Source: Geosiphon pyriformis
Taxonomy: Eukaryota; Glomeromycota; Glomeromycetes; Archaeosporales; Geosiphonaceae
Direction of reading: 5' to 3'
Assembly: GCA_016748015.1 (NCBI GenBank)
Contig: JAAOMT010000258.1
Location: forward strand, 469,008 to 533,007
Length of the DNA stretch: 64,000 bases
In this document: positions 11,954 through 23,388 of the stretch, in pieces
Numbering within the stretch: position 1 is the first letter of the stretch
Layout of the letters: each line of letters starts with the position of its first letter
Notes under the pieces: model-generated
Told to the model about the DNA's origin: nothing
The model's database searches: none
What the model saw: the letters and a program-made list of their open reading frames with translations, nothing else
Position numbers and translations under genes: made by a program

Positions 11954-14517
11954 GAATGAATTTGACATCATACGGATACGTTTGATTTGGCGGTGGAATA
12001 TATATTTCAGAAATCTCGAAATAAATAATGAAACTTGGTTTACAATAAAAAACTTTGTGAAAAAAATTAATTTTTCGAAACGAAAGGCTGATGAATATTT
12101 TTCTTAAAGATTTTGGCATTGAAGAAAAAGGTCGTTGTTAGGAAACTTATTACTGTCTAAGATGATTTCTAGATAGTTTAAATAATTCTTTTGACACAGG
12201 GTTAATTCATTTAAAATCCAAATTATTAATTAAAACACTTGAAAACATATAATATACAGTAAAAAGATTTCAATTAAACTTTTCATAATGTTTTAATTTT
12301 TTGAAAACAATTTAAACATTAAAAAATCGAAAAAATTTTTTAAACTTTTAAAAATTAGCAACAAATCTTTATGTCATAAAATTTATGGGCAATTTATTTG
12401 GTTTAATAATGTTAGAAATTTCAAAAAGGAAAAAAAAAAATGCAATCATAAATTCGAACAAACAAGAAGAATCTAGCCTATTTACCTATATAATAATCTA
12501 TATCTAATGCAATTATAAAAAATATTTTTTCAATTTAAATATATATATATATATATATATATTTTTTTTACATGAAATATAAAACCCTATAATTTAATTT
12601 TATAAAAAAAAAGTTTTTCCCATTAAATCTAAAAATTTATAAAATTATTAATGTAATAATCTGAGGATAACTTCAACTCCATAAGTTGTATTCACTAAAA
12701 CTATTATTTCAAATAAATTTTATGGTCGACAGCATATTAATGTGAAATATATAGTAAATGATAAAAATGGTATATATAGAAATTTTTTGGCTTTAAAAAT
12801 TTAAAAATAAGAAATGGACACATAAAAAATTTTCAATGAATTTAGAAAAAGTCATTGAGAAACGGAGATTTTCAACATAACAGCTGTAAATTACATCATA
12901 AACTCTCTTAATGAGAATTTTTTTGATGGGAAAAGAAAAAGACTTGGATGGGGGGCTGATTTGGTTTGAAAAAATTGGTCTCGAAAAAATTTTGAGGAGC
13001 CGTTTTTCATCGTGAAAAAATGAGGTAGAGTTTTCCCAAGACAGAGTTGTCAGGTTTTTAGATAATAATAATATTTTGAATCATTATCTTGGATCATTAT
13101 ATGAAATGATATCAAGTGAATTAATCAGTCGGATTTTTAACGAACCAATACCAAAAATGAGGTAATCATGAATTTATTTATAAGAAAAGAAATGAAATGA
13201 AATGAAATGAAAAGAAAAGAAAAGAGTAAAAGGAATGTAGTGGATTTTTTGATTGTTTAAATTGATAAAATCAATTTGATGATCCCATTTTTAGTCGTCT
13301 TATATATACAAACTTTAGGAGAAAAAATAAAGTTTACAACTGTGATTTCTTGTAATTTAAATCCCTTTTTTGTTTTTTACTTATTTACCCTCCTGATTGT
13401 TTTTGATTTCATCATTCCGCATGATTATTTAGCTAACGATTGAGAAAGGTGCCTTGTTTCACGACTAAATTGAAATTTATCTAGGTAATTTCAAAATTAA
13501 CTAGCCCGTAAAAAAGAACAATTTCAAACTAAAAGGATAAAAGTTTTATATATACATCTTTCCAAGTTTAGGCTTTAATTGAAATAATGCATGCATGCAT
13601 GCAACCTCAGTCCAAAGATTAAAAATTAAAAAAAGCTTGGGGTTTGCCAGACTCATCAAATTAAACATTCTTTTTTTGGCCCTTAACGAGTTTTTTATGG
13701 TGAAATCACAAATGGACGAGTAAATTTGTGAAATTCTTTAATAAGAAGGTTTTTTTGTTTTTTTTAATAAAGTAATACAAGTTAAGCTTTTTCATTTATA
13801 ATTGTTCAAAAGGATCTAAATTTGATTGATTTTTAATTGTTTTACAATAATTACAATTTCAAATTAGGGAAATTTCAGAGAAGTTTTTGTGAACTCAGCG
13901 ATAGATACTGTTGCATGTTATGATGAACCCTGCAAGTAACTCAGCTGATGAATCTATTGAATTTAATATTACATCATTTTAAGATACAATATTAACACAA
14001 AAAAACATGAAAATTGAAAAATTATTCATTTTTAACAAAAAAAACATATTTGAATTTAAGTACTTTATTTGCTTTTGAAAAATAAATAAATTAACCCACT
14101 AATTTAGTTGAATTCTTTTTTTTAAGACAATTAGTGAATTAAATATTAATATTATGTTTAACAAGAAAATTTTGTCAATTAAATCAAACTTCCAAAGTCC
14201 ATTAAATGTATTTAAAATCCTTTAAATTTGGTAATGTGGTTTTTTTCGTGTATAGGGGTAATTTGGATCTAAATAAACCAATAAATATGTTATACAGTTA
14301 CAGAATAGTTTAAATTTAAATTTTGAACTCATAAATAACCATTTCAAAAAAATTCTTATACATTTCAACGTGACAAGAAAAGGAAATTGCTTCAATCAAA
14401 GTGACATTAACTCGGCTTAAAGATTTCCCTTTTAAATATTTTCATGTATTTATTATTTTCTCCCTGTGTAGTAGTTGTTTTCGCAATAAAAAATAAGATT
14501 TCAATTTTCCCGATGTA

Positions 14518-14568
<51 letters not shown>

Positions 14569-16145
14569 GGAAATTTGAACACAAAAAATACTATCTGTAT
14601 ATATTCAAATTATTTTTATTTGAGAATCGTACACGGGTATTACTTAATTGTCTAAATTTATTAATATTAGTCCTCATATCAATTACTTAAATAAATCGTA
14701 ATTTTCTCTGAACAAAATACCTTCGGATTATATTTTAAAAAATTAAAGATTTAACTCGAAAAATGGTTTCATATATATATGCCCTTATATGAAGGGTATT
14801 CAACTAGAGAAAGTTGCTACATGAACATATCTTTTATAATATAAATACTTAAAAATTAAGATACCGAAAGCTTTTAATAATAAAACTAATTACAATTTAT
14901 TTCGTTATAAATGACACTTTATTCAATCATTTCAAGCTGTAAAATATTTATATCTAACGGGAGGCAATATTTTTGGAAAAGTTTGTTACATCTTTTGGGT
15001 GTGACAAAAAAATGTGCTTGAGGTTTTTTAACACCCTGAAGGTATTGGAAAATTTTAGAAAGTAATGGAAAAAAAAAATTTTGAAGATAATTTTTAAATG
15101 GTACCAATCTAATTGAAAATAATAAATACTCGTTTTTAAAAACCATATTTGATTAATCATCACAGTCTCAGAACTTGAATATAAAAAAATGATTTGTAAG
15201 AAAATATGCAAATAATAGAAAATATTATTGAAATTAATTTTTATACTTAACTCATAATCCACCCAAAAAAAAAATGGTGTAATAAAAGCTAAGAGGAATA
15301 TATATAAGACAGTAAATAAGGTTAAACATATATATATTATAAGAATTTTCATAGTCGACATTATTTTACTAATGGAAAAAACTTGTTTTCAAATTTTTTT
15401 TTGTAAAAAAATGGCTTAAAAATTTAAATTTTAAAGTCTTGAATTTCTTCTGTGATTCACCATTAAAACTTTCAATAGATTTCCAAATGTGACAATTTTT
15501 TGAACACACTGCTCTGATAAGAAAATGAATCATTTGTTTAATTCGAGAAAAAATTCAGTTTTAATCCCATTAAAGTTAATGGAACAACGAAATACATGAA
15601 ATATGTGTAACAATTTTTAAAAAAAAAATTTTATTGGTAACGAAAATTAGGTTATGAAAAAACTATTTTATTATTTTTTAACACTCTTACAAAAAAAAAT
15701 TTGGTTAAAAACTTGTTAAAGTCTTATAACCTATTTTTTAAAAAAAAAACATTTTTTGATTTTAATCGGGGGGGGGGGGGGGGGTTTTTTTTTTNNNNNN
15801 NNNNNNNNNNNNNNTTTTTTATTAGTTTGATTTAAATCTTATTATATTTTTCAAGTAAAATGTTAATCAAAATAAATTGAAATCTTTGAAAAGTTAATTT
15901 TGTTAATTTTATTTTCTTTATGTAAAATCTTAATCACCTACATACATTTTATAATAATTAAATTTTAAAAGATGACATAATTAAAATTTTATTATAATTT
16001 CTAAAATTATTAATATAATCAAACCATATTAAAAAATAAAATGTATTTTTGCATGGTCAAAAAAATTAATGGCAATATTTATTAAAACAAATATATTTTA
16101 CATATATATATACATAAGCCTTAAGTTTTAATAAAATTACTTGTT
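11954..16145. other. AT-rich intergenic region with an assembly gap
   Basis: No supported gene is visible. The stretch holds a TA repeat (about 12539-12561), GAAAT/GAAAA repeats near 13190-13225, a self-complementary GCAT repeat (about 13587-13603), a 46 bp AAT repeat (14518-14563), and a 17-base G run followed by a T run and 20 N (15768-15820). Two overlapping minus-strand frames at 14919-15361 are hydrophobic and AT-driven. One of them (14919-15146) has somewhat protein-like composition and might be a terminal exon, but nothing supports it. Confidence 0.55.
15795..15814. other. Assembly gap (20 N) inside homopolymers
   Basis: The gap follows runs of 17 G and 10 T and is itself flanked by T. 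This pattern suggests a homopolymer assembly problem rather than missing genic sequence. Confidence 0.95.
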
Positions 16146-16403
16146 TATTTTATTTTATTTTATTTAAATGCTTTAACTAAGTGTGGTCCAATTAATATCT
16201 ATACATACAAAACATACGCACTTTCTACATGTGACCAGCCACTCGAGCGAGCAAAGACTACACTAATCAGCAAAACCTTTGAACAGCACTAAAACCAACC
16301 TCGCACAACCGAACTCCAAAATTGAATCCACCCTTCACAATTGATTTATCCAATACAACTTCAGTAATTCCACCATAACAAGGCGATACCCCAGATGGCC
16401 ATA
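16146..16403 (-). mobile_element. Short LINE 3'-end or SINE insertion with 8 bp target duplication
   Basis: Read on the minus strand, the insertion is about 230 bp ending in an (AAATA)n tail. It is flanked by TACTTGTT at 16138-16145 and again at 16404-16411, which looks like a target-site duplication. Its second half matches the 3' untranslated block of the LINE copies in the island: a CTCGAGTGGCTGGTCACATG-type core, then TAGAAAGTGC. Just upstream, a frame with FGCARL resembles the LINE ORF2 C-terminus but with about ten codons missing. The first 100 bp do not obviously align to the LINEs here, so it is either a severely 5'-truncated LINE of a related subfamily or a SINE sharing the LINE tail. 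Confidence 0.65.
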
Positions 16404-16779
16404 TACTTGTTAATTAACAGAAAGTTATATATATCAGAATTGAAATCTTTAGCTTTTGTTCATAAAATTCTTCTTTTACTCGATTATTAGAGAATATATG
16501 ATTGTATTTATTTGCCGCCCAAAAGAGTTTTCATTGTTTTTTCACTGAAGTTTTAAAAAGTTATTGAAAAATTCCAAGAAACTTGAAAAGAACCAGATCC
16601 TTAAACAAGCTAAGAAATACTCCAAGGGGGTGGGACATCGAGACATTTTCCCATAATATATCCAAAATAAGGGCCATTATGTGATAAAAAGTTTTTGTTT
16701 TTAAATTGGGCATTACATTCCTACAGCGTTTAAAAATTGTGATTTGAGTTATTTTTTGCAGCCTCCAGAATAAAATTAA

Positions 16780-17846
16780 TCATAAACTACCAACCTGGCT
16801 TTCTGACTCAACGTAAATATTTTCATGGGATATTATTGGCCCAGTGCACATGAAGGCATCATCTTCAGAACATTCACAATCAGATCCAATCCAAATTTCT
16901 AAGCTAGTGTGCTTGTAAAAACTATGAAACGTATTCAGTGGAAGCTTTGGTACATAATCATCTATGTTCGTAATTCGTTCTATAAAAACTTCTTGAAACA
17001 TGTCCAGCGTGGCAATATATTGTACAAATTCGAAATTGCCTAAATACGGTTGACCAAAAGTATACACTGCCCGAAGTATATTCAGGTGAGTCATTTCTAG
17101 CATTTGTAACACTGCATAGACTAAAAGAAATAATAAGCATCATTTCAAGTTTCTTTTTGTTGAGAATTTTACTGTTCGATTAAGTTTATATGATAACAAA
17201 GATGATATTCAAATAAAAGTTGATAACTTACTACCACCAGAACCATGCCCAACAGCGACAATTTCGTTGACATTGCGGTTTTCCATTTTCGAAAAAATAA
17301 GTTTCTTCATTGCTCCTTTGGTTTTCTTAAAATTTTCGTAAAAAACTTTATCAACTTTAGCTCCAACAGCATTTTGATTTGTTGTAATGTAGTTGACAAG
17401 TTCATTATTTCGATTTGACCAGTATTGCTCATTACCAACGCTAGAATCTCCTCTCACCATTAGAATTAATTTAGAATCCCTTATTTCAACTGCGGCTAAG
17501 AGATTATGAATAGTTTAAATATTTGATATCTTTTTCCTCAAATAAATTACATTTTACTTGTTCTTTATTTCAAAAATTTACCATAAATCCCTGCCCCAAC
17601 CATATTTTCAACTTTATTGAGACAATAAGATCTCATTGCCCACCATGCATACTCGTCAAAGTGGTTACGTTTTACATCAGCCTGTAACAATCTTTTTTTT
17701 TCACCATCATACAAATTGGATGACCTTTTAATTTTTTTGATTTCATGACTACGAGTGTCATTGTGAATATGGATATATTTGACGAGTTCTATTTCCTTGA
17801 TTTTTTTTTCATATAAAGTTAATTTGTTGGATAAAAAGCCTTCCAT
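16780..17846 (-). CDS. Lipase class 3-like protein lacking the nucleophilic serine
   Basis: Three exons (17846-17582, 17495-17232, 17120-16780) encode 289 residues. The introns are GT-AG (GTAAAT/CTTAG, GTAAGT/TTTTAG) and frame-consistent. The fold signature of fungal class 3 lipases is clear: a nucleophile-elbow region, TFGQPYLGN, a candidate Asp in NIDDYVPKLP, and a candidate His in YKHTSLEIW. Such enzymes hydrolyse acylglycerols. Here the elbow reads GHGSGG, not GHSxGG, so Gly occupies the Ser position and a Ser follows one residue later. The protein may be a pseudoenzyme, or may use a shifted Ser (less likely). No signal peptide is visible after the chosen ATG; an upstream exon could supply one. 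The C-terminus carries several Cys (DCECSEDDAFMC). Confidence 0.75.
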
Positions 17847-18716
17847 TAATTTCGTGAAAAAATTAAAAAAAAAATTAATTTTTCAGGAACTAGAGTTTTA
17901 ACTTGAAATTATAGTTCAAAGATTTTACCATATGAAATAAATATACCACAAATTAAAAAAAAGATGGTAAATAAAGATTTTAAAAATAAAATTCTGTTGC
18001 TGCTTTTGATTACCATTTTCGAAGAGAAGTATAAATACCCAATTTTTATTCCAAAAAGAAATATAAGTCTTTACCTTTATATTTGAGCTCTATAAGAAAA
18101 GTTTTCATAAAGATAAAAGATTAGCTTATGCATTTAATTCAAAACCTTCCCCAGTCAACAAATGTTTTGTAACAGAAAACCAGCAATACGACTCTCCTCT
18201 TATCATTTTTTACCTGCTAAAACTTTAAAAATCACTATACTGAACAATATTCAGGTTTCTTCAACCAAATATCTTTAACTTGCAAATCAATCATAATTTG
18301 TCATTTTGATCCGTGTTATTTTGATAAATATTTTTATTGATAACATTTAAAATGACTTTAATTTCAAACTTAGTTGCTTAAATAATGGTCGGAGTACAAT
18401 GATAAGCCCTCAGTAAATAATACTTTTCTGACCTATAAAAATGTTATCAGAAGTCAGTTTAGAGGTTTATCTTTACAATGATGAGGCATCAACAAACACA
18501 TAGTGATCTTGAGCTTTAAATTATTTCAAAAAATTGAATAAATGTCTAGTTTTGATCACAATTTTTATTAACATCAAGTTATTCTATTACTGAAATGAGA
18601 GTCGAAATCATCACTTCAAATAAGCCTGTTATATTACATATAACAACTCAGGATTTTTTTCTTTCTTATTCCCTCACATCTAGTCTATTTAAGAAAAAGA
18701 GCCTCCTTTTTTCTAA

Positions 18717-20730
18717 TTACTTTCTCTTAAGTTTTTTCCCTTTCTTTATTCCGCCTCCAGTTATTGCATTAATATTTTGTTTATCTTCTTCCCCTTCTTC
18801 ATGCTCACCTTTATCATGTTGTACACGCCAATCAGTTCCAGCTTTACGTAATTGACCAATGGGATATAATTCCGGAAGAGAGTCAACTTGAACATGAAAT
18901 TCGAGAAAGTTGAGGATTTGATCAAAATAATTTTACATTTATTAGATCTTTACTATACTCACCTGACATGGAACCACATCGGTTAATGTTCACTACCAGA
19001 GGATGATCATTAGCAATCTTGAGATACTATTGAAAATTAATATTTTAAAATATCAGTGTTTTGTCCCTAAAATAATTGATCGAAAAAACTTGTGAAGCCT
19101 TGGAAAATTACCTCATGATTTTTGTTTATCTTGAATAGTGTCACAAAATTCGGATGATTCCCAGAGAATTCTGTGAATGTACTTGAAACCCATAAATTAC
19201 CGCTAAGATCGTAAACAGCATCAAGAGGATTATGATCTAAGGACAGCGTTGCGTGGTATAAAAAGTGACGTTCACTTTTGTTCCATGTCAGAATTAATAT
19301 CCCAGGGAAACTTTGCTTGTATCAAATATAAAATTTTCAAAATTCAAGTTGAAACTAGCATCAACCAATTGAAATGAATTGCTTAATTCAACACAAGAAT
19401 ACTCACTTTTCTATAACCAATGCGACATGACGTAATAATGAATTAATGGCCATACCCATTATAGAGATTTGTCCTTCGGTTTCCTCGTCAGACTTTGATT
19501 TTATCATTGATAAGTCTAGGATCAATAAAAAAAACTCTTGCCTTATTAGTAATAAAAATTATGGGCTCACCTGTAGATAAGTAACGTATTGTTTTATATC
19601 CAATGTCTGTAATAATTTCCCAAGTATAAAGTCCCACAATGCAATGAAATCATCACCACCACCCGACAATAAAAGATCCGTTGCCCATGGTAATACATGT
19701 ATTTTTGACAAGAAACTAAAATATAAAAAATAATGGGTCTTGAATGATATCAAAAATATCTATTTAAAATTTCCAACGAAATTATATGCTCAACTGTGTA
19801 TGGCCTAAACAGTAAGATTCGATGTTATAGGCGTTTGGAAAATGACTGACGCGTATATGTTCATCGCGATCAGCGGTAATTAGGTATTTATTGTCGGATG
19901 TGATTGTCTAAAGATATGGATAGCGGGAAAACTTGGATGAGAATAAAACATGCATAAAATATGCGATATGAAAAAAATCAAATTCTTTCATAAGAGACCA
20001 TATCTGTCACCATCGAAACATGGCCCATTAATAACTGTGGAGAGTTATCGACATCTATAGAAGGATGTAGAGTAAAGCTTTGAAAAAGTTGCAAAATTAG
20101 TAACCGATCAATTGGACTTGTATATGAAATAAATTGGCAATCTCGTTTTTAGAAGTGTGACAAGAAACCTGTACACATCCCCAAATTTGTCTGCTGTAAG
20201 AATTTGCGAGCCATCTTTGGTAAACGCGAGAGCGACCACTCGTTTCGGAACTGGCCTTTGAAAAAGGATCAACATTAGAAATTTTGATTTCTATCTATAA
20301 AATTCTTGATAAAATAAACTTGATCTTGGAATATTTATATTGCTGAGAAATGATTTACCTGGAACTGTTGAGTTTCCACTCCTCCAGATCCCAAACCTTT
20401 AAAACTTTGTCTTCACCTGTTGATGCCATGAGGCTGCCTTCTGGGCTAAAGGCAACGCTACGAATAACCCCGCCGTGAGCGGCATTTGAATTGATATATT
20501 TTATCTGGGAATTTGTTGGAGCTATATATTCCAAGTTCTCAAACGTGCTGGCTATCAATAAACCAGTGCTTTGGGTGAAAGGTAAACATTAGTTCGATTT
20601 TGCGTGAAATTATTTTTGCAAAAGATACAAACCTAGTGTTAACAGCGTGAAAATAACAACCAAAACAAAGGATCAAAAGGTTTTTGGTTGGGTGATGGGC
20701 GAGATTGGTAAAGGGGAGGCAAATAGACAT
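18717..20730 (-). CDS. TRM82: tRNA (guanine-N7)-methyltransferase non-catalytic WD40 subunit Trm82/WDR4
   Basis: Ten exons (20730-20633, 20568-20359, 20255-20169, 20077-19999, 19907-19795, 19715-19571, 19492-19407, 19310-19112, 19026-18963, 18886-18717) encode 416 residues, a normal length. The nine introns are 64-103 bp, GT-AG, and every junction keeps frame; intron 4 has an unusual GTCTCT donor. WD repeats are visible in exons 2 to 6 (for example [10 protein letters not shown] and [11 protein letters not shown]). The family signature GHVSMVTDM, then [12 protein letters not shown] and YCLGHT, lies in exons 4-5. The tail is lysine-rich. Trm82 supports the catalytic subunit Trm8 in forming m7G46 in tRNA. 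The gene starts 75 bp from a tRNA-Cys gene in the same orientation. Confidence 0.88.
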
Positions 20731-20774
20731 ATTTCAGTAAGTTTATTTCTCTAGGTGGAGAGAAAATTTTCGAT

Positions 20775-20780
20775 AAAAAA
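20775..20780 (-). terminator. RNA polymerase III terminator of the tRNA-Cys gene
   Basis: A run of six T on the minus strand lies 25 nt beyond the tRNA 3' end, the usual Pol III stop signal. It falls between the tRNA and the TRM82 start codon. Confidence 0.6.
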
Positions 20781-20805
20781 GTTTATTTATAAGATAGTCT
20801 ATTTA

Positions 20806-20876
20806 GGGGACTACCGGGATTGAACCGGTGACCTATTGATCTGCAGTCAATTGCTCTACCACTGAGCTAAATCCCC
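20806..20876 (-). tRNA. tRNA-Cys (anticodon GCA)
   Basis: The 71 nt sequence folds into a standard cloverleaf: acceptor GGGGATT/AGTCCCC with one G-U pair, D-stem GCTC/GAGC, anticodon stem ATTGA/TCAAT with loop CTGCAGA (anticodon at 20842-20844), variable loop AGGTC with G at position 46, and T-stem ACCGG/CCGGT with loop TTCAATC. No intron is present and CCA is not encoded. The internal A box (TAGCTCAGTGG) and B box (GGTTCAATCCC) are intact. Confidence 0.97.
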
Positions 20877-21120
20877 GGGGCGATAATATGAAAAGCTTAT
20901 TTTTAGATTAGAAACGCTAATTTTGACCATTAAATGTCTTAAAAATACCTAAAATCATTATTTTGATGTAATATTATTAATAAAAAAATTAGAGATTAAT
21001 AATTTTAAATAAAAGTTTTATAATTATGTTTAAAAAACTTATTATTAAATAAATAGCATTAATTAAATTAATAAATTATTTAATAAATATTCTACAAATA
21101 TATTATATTACAATTTTATA

Positions 21121-21700
21121 ATGTTAAAAAAAATAAATTCCTTTGTCTTGAGGACTCTTAATCTCTACTGGTCAGATGTTGGCTTGTATTCAGTCATGTG
21201 TAAAGAATTTGTGCTTAAGGATTGGTGTGCAGAGGCTGTTGGTATTTTTGAGGATGTTAAGTGTGCTTCTGGTGTGATTGTTGACTTTGTAAGGTATTTG
21301 GTTAAGTTATATTGATCTAAGATGTGGTTGGCTAGATCTAAGTTTAGGGTGGACATGGAGAAAACAGGTTTGGTTGGTGATGATGGTTTGGTGTTAAGAC
21401 TGTCGCATTGCATGACTTCTATGCTTTCGGATAAAGTGATCAGATTGTTTGGCATTATGGAGTTTTTTGCTGTAAGTTTTGGCTGTTGCAGGCTTTGTCC
21501 TTTTTTTTCCAGTTTGGATGATAATTTGTGTGTTAGTTTAAGTGTATAGTGTTGCCTTGTCTGGTTCAAGTGGCTAGCTACATGTAAAAAGTGCATGAAT
21601 CATGTTTAGTTTGAGCCACTTAGTTTGGTTCTATATACTAGATAGTGGTTGGGCTTCACTCATTAAATAAATAAATAAAAATAAAATAAAAAAAATAAAA
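21121..21700 (+). mobile_element. LINE 3' fragment, 5'-truncated
   Basis: The fragment encodes the last 140 or so residues of the Tad-like LINE ORF2 in one frame (21121-21549) with one premature TGA (21313-21315). It then carries the conserved 3' untranslated block and an AAATAAATAAAT tail. The product aligns with the C-terminus of copy 2 (MCKEFVLKDW against LCKGFVFNNW; FGCCRLCPFF against FGFHKPCLFF). The left edge is abrupt and lies in AT-rich sequence, consistent with 5' truncation at insertion. This is the first element of the transposon island after the tRNA gene. Confidence 0.8.
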
Positions 21701-23280
21701 ACAAATAAAATTTTTATTATCAAAATAAGATCAAATTATAAAAAATAATAAATAAAAATATTTTTTTTTATTTTTTTTGTTATTATTAATTTGATTTTAT
21801 TTATATTAATATAATAAAACAATTGTTTTTATTTATAAATAAATTATTTTTGTTTATTTAAATAATAATTTATATAAATAAATACAAATAAATTTATTTT
21901 ATGTTAAATTAAAATTCAAAAAATTATTAATTTATATTATTTTAAAAGTTTTTTTATTAAAAAAACCAAATAATATTTTATAAAAATACTTTTTGTTAAT
22001 TAATATAAATATTAAGTAGTTTTAGTATAATTGTTTTTAATTACAAATTAATAATTAAATTATTTTTGGTTATTATTATTTAAATAATTAAAATAATTAA
22101 ATGAAAAAATTTTTTAAATTGTTAAAAATAATATTCTTAAAGTATTTTTTAAACTAAAATCTGTTTTTTATTAAAAATAAAATAATGACTTTTTTAATTT
22201 TTTTAATATTTATATTAATTTAATAATATAAATATTAATTATAATACTTGATTTATTTTAATTATAAACAAATAATTGCTTTTTATTTTAAATAATATAT
22301 ATATTATTATTTTTTATTAAATTTAATATATAGTTCAACTATTATTTAATATAATATATTAAATTAAATAACTTAAATTAAATACAATTTATATATTTTT
22401 ATTTATAATAATAACTAATATATTATTATTTTTAATTAAATTACTTAATTATTCAACAATTTTATTTATATTAATCTTAATACTATTAGACTAATATTTT
22501 TAAAAAATAATTAATTTAGTATAAAAATTAATATTAAATAAATTAATATTACATTTATCTATTTATATTATCAAAATTATATTCGGTTTTAATTATTATT
22601 ATATTTAAGAAAAATTAATTTATAATTTTATTAACAACAAATATTTTATTTTAAACAATAAAAACCAAATTTTAATTTTTATATACAAGATAAAAAGAGT
22701 ATTTAAAAAAATAATAATTAAAATAATCAAAAAACTGATTAGTTTAATAATAAATTTTATCAAAACAAACAAATTTGTAATTTAAAAATTCAAAAAATTT
22801 AATCTAAACTTAATAACAAAATCAATAGTAAAAGCAGTTAAAAAGACAATAAAAAAAACCAAAAAAACAGAAATTTTAATATAAAACTTTTTATTAATAA
22901 AAGATAACACAAAAAATCTAAAACCAATAACAAATTTAACAAACAGCTTAAAAAAAAATAATAATATTATACAATCAGCTAATAAATAATCTAAACTTTA
23001 ATATTTATAGCAATAATAATATTTAAATATTTTCTATTAGATATAATATTTGCATAAAGTATTAATTTTTACAATAACCAAATTCAAAGATTTATAAAAT
23101 TTAAATATTATAACAGCAAAATATTAATAACAATAAGAATTAAAAAATAAAAAAATATGGTTATTAACCTAAAAAATCAAATTACTAATTTTAAAAACTG
23201 TATAATTAAAAGAAAAATTAATTAATTTGGTCTTAAAAGTATTTTTTAAAATAATAAAATAATTAAAAAACTTTTTTCTC
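21701..23280. other. Extremely AT-rich spacer, probably decayed repeats
   Basis: The 1.6 kb is nearly pure A and T with only short frames. No tRNA, gene or intact repeat is visible. Its composition equals that of the tracts at 56593-57427 and 59211-64000, where remains of an LTR can still be recognised, so old eroded transposon DNA is the likely source. Confidence 0.5.
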
Positions 23281-23388
23281 TCTTACCTCCAAAAAACCCC
23301 AGCAAGTACTTTTTCTGAGAAAAGAAGTTTTTTGTTTTTATTTTGTTAATAATATATCAACATTTTTTTAACTGATAATCCTTTTGTC

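Noticed and set aside
13587-13603. GCAT tandem palindrome as a regulatory operator
   Set aside because: It is isolated in gene-free spacer and is explained by a short tetranucleotide repeat.
14919-15361. Overlapping minus-strand frames of 75 and 135 codons
   Set aside because: The longer one is a Phe/Ile/Leu-rich translation of AT-rich DNA. The shorter one could be a terminal exon but has no upstream partner or recognised motif.
20881-21120. Possible retroelement body attached to the tRNA-Cys gene (tRNA-derived SINE)
   Set aside because: The cloverleaf is intact with its own Pol III terminator and no tail or target duplication.
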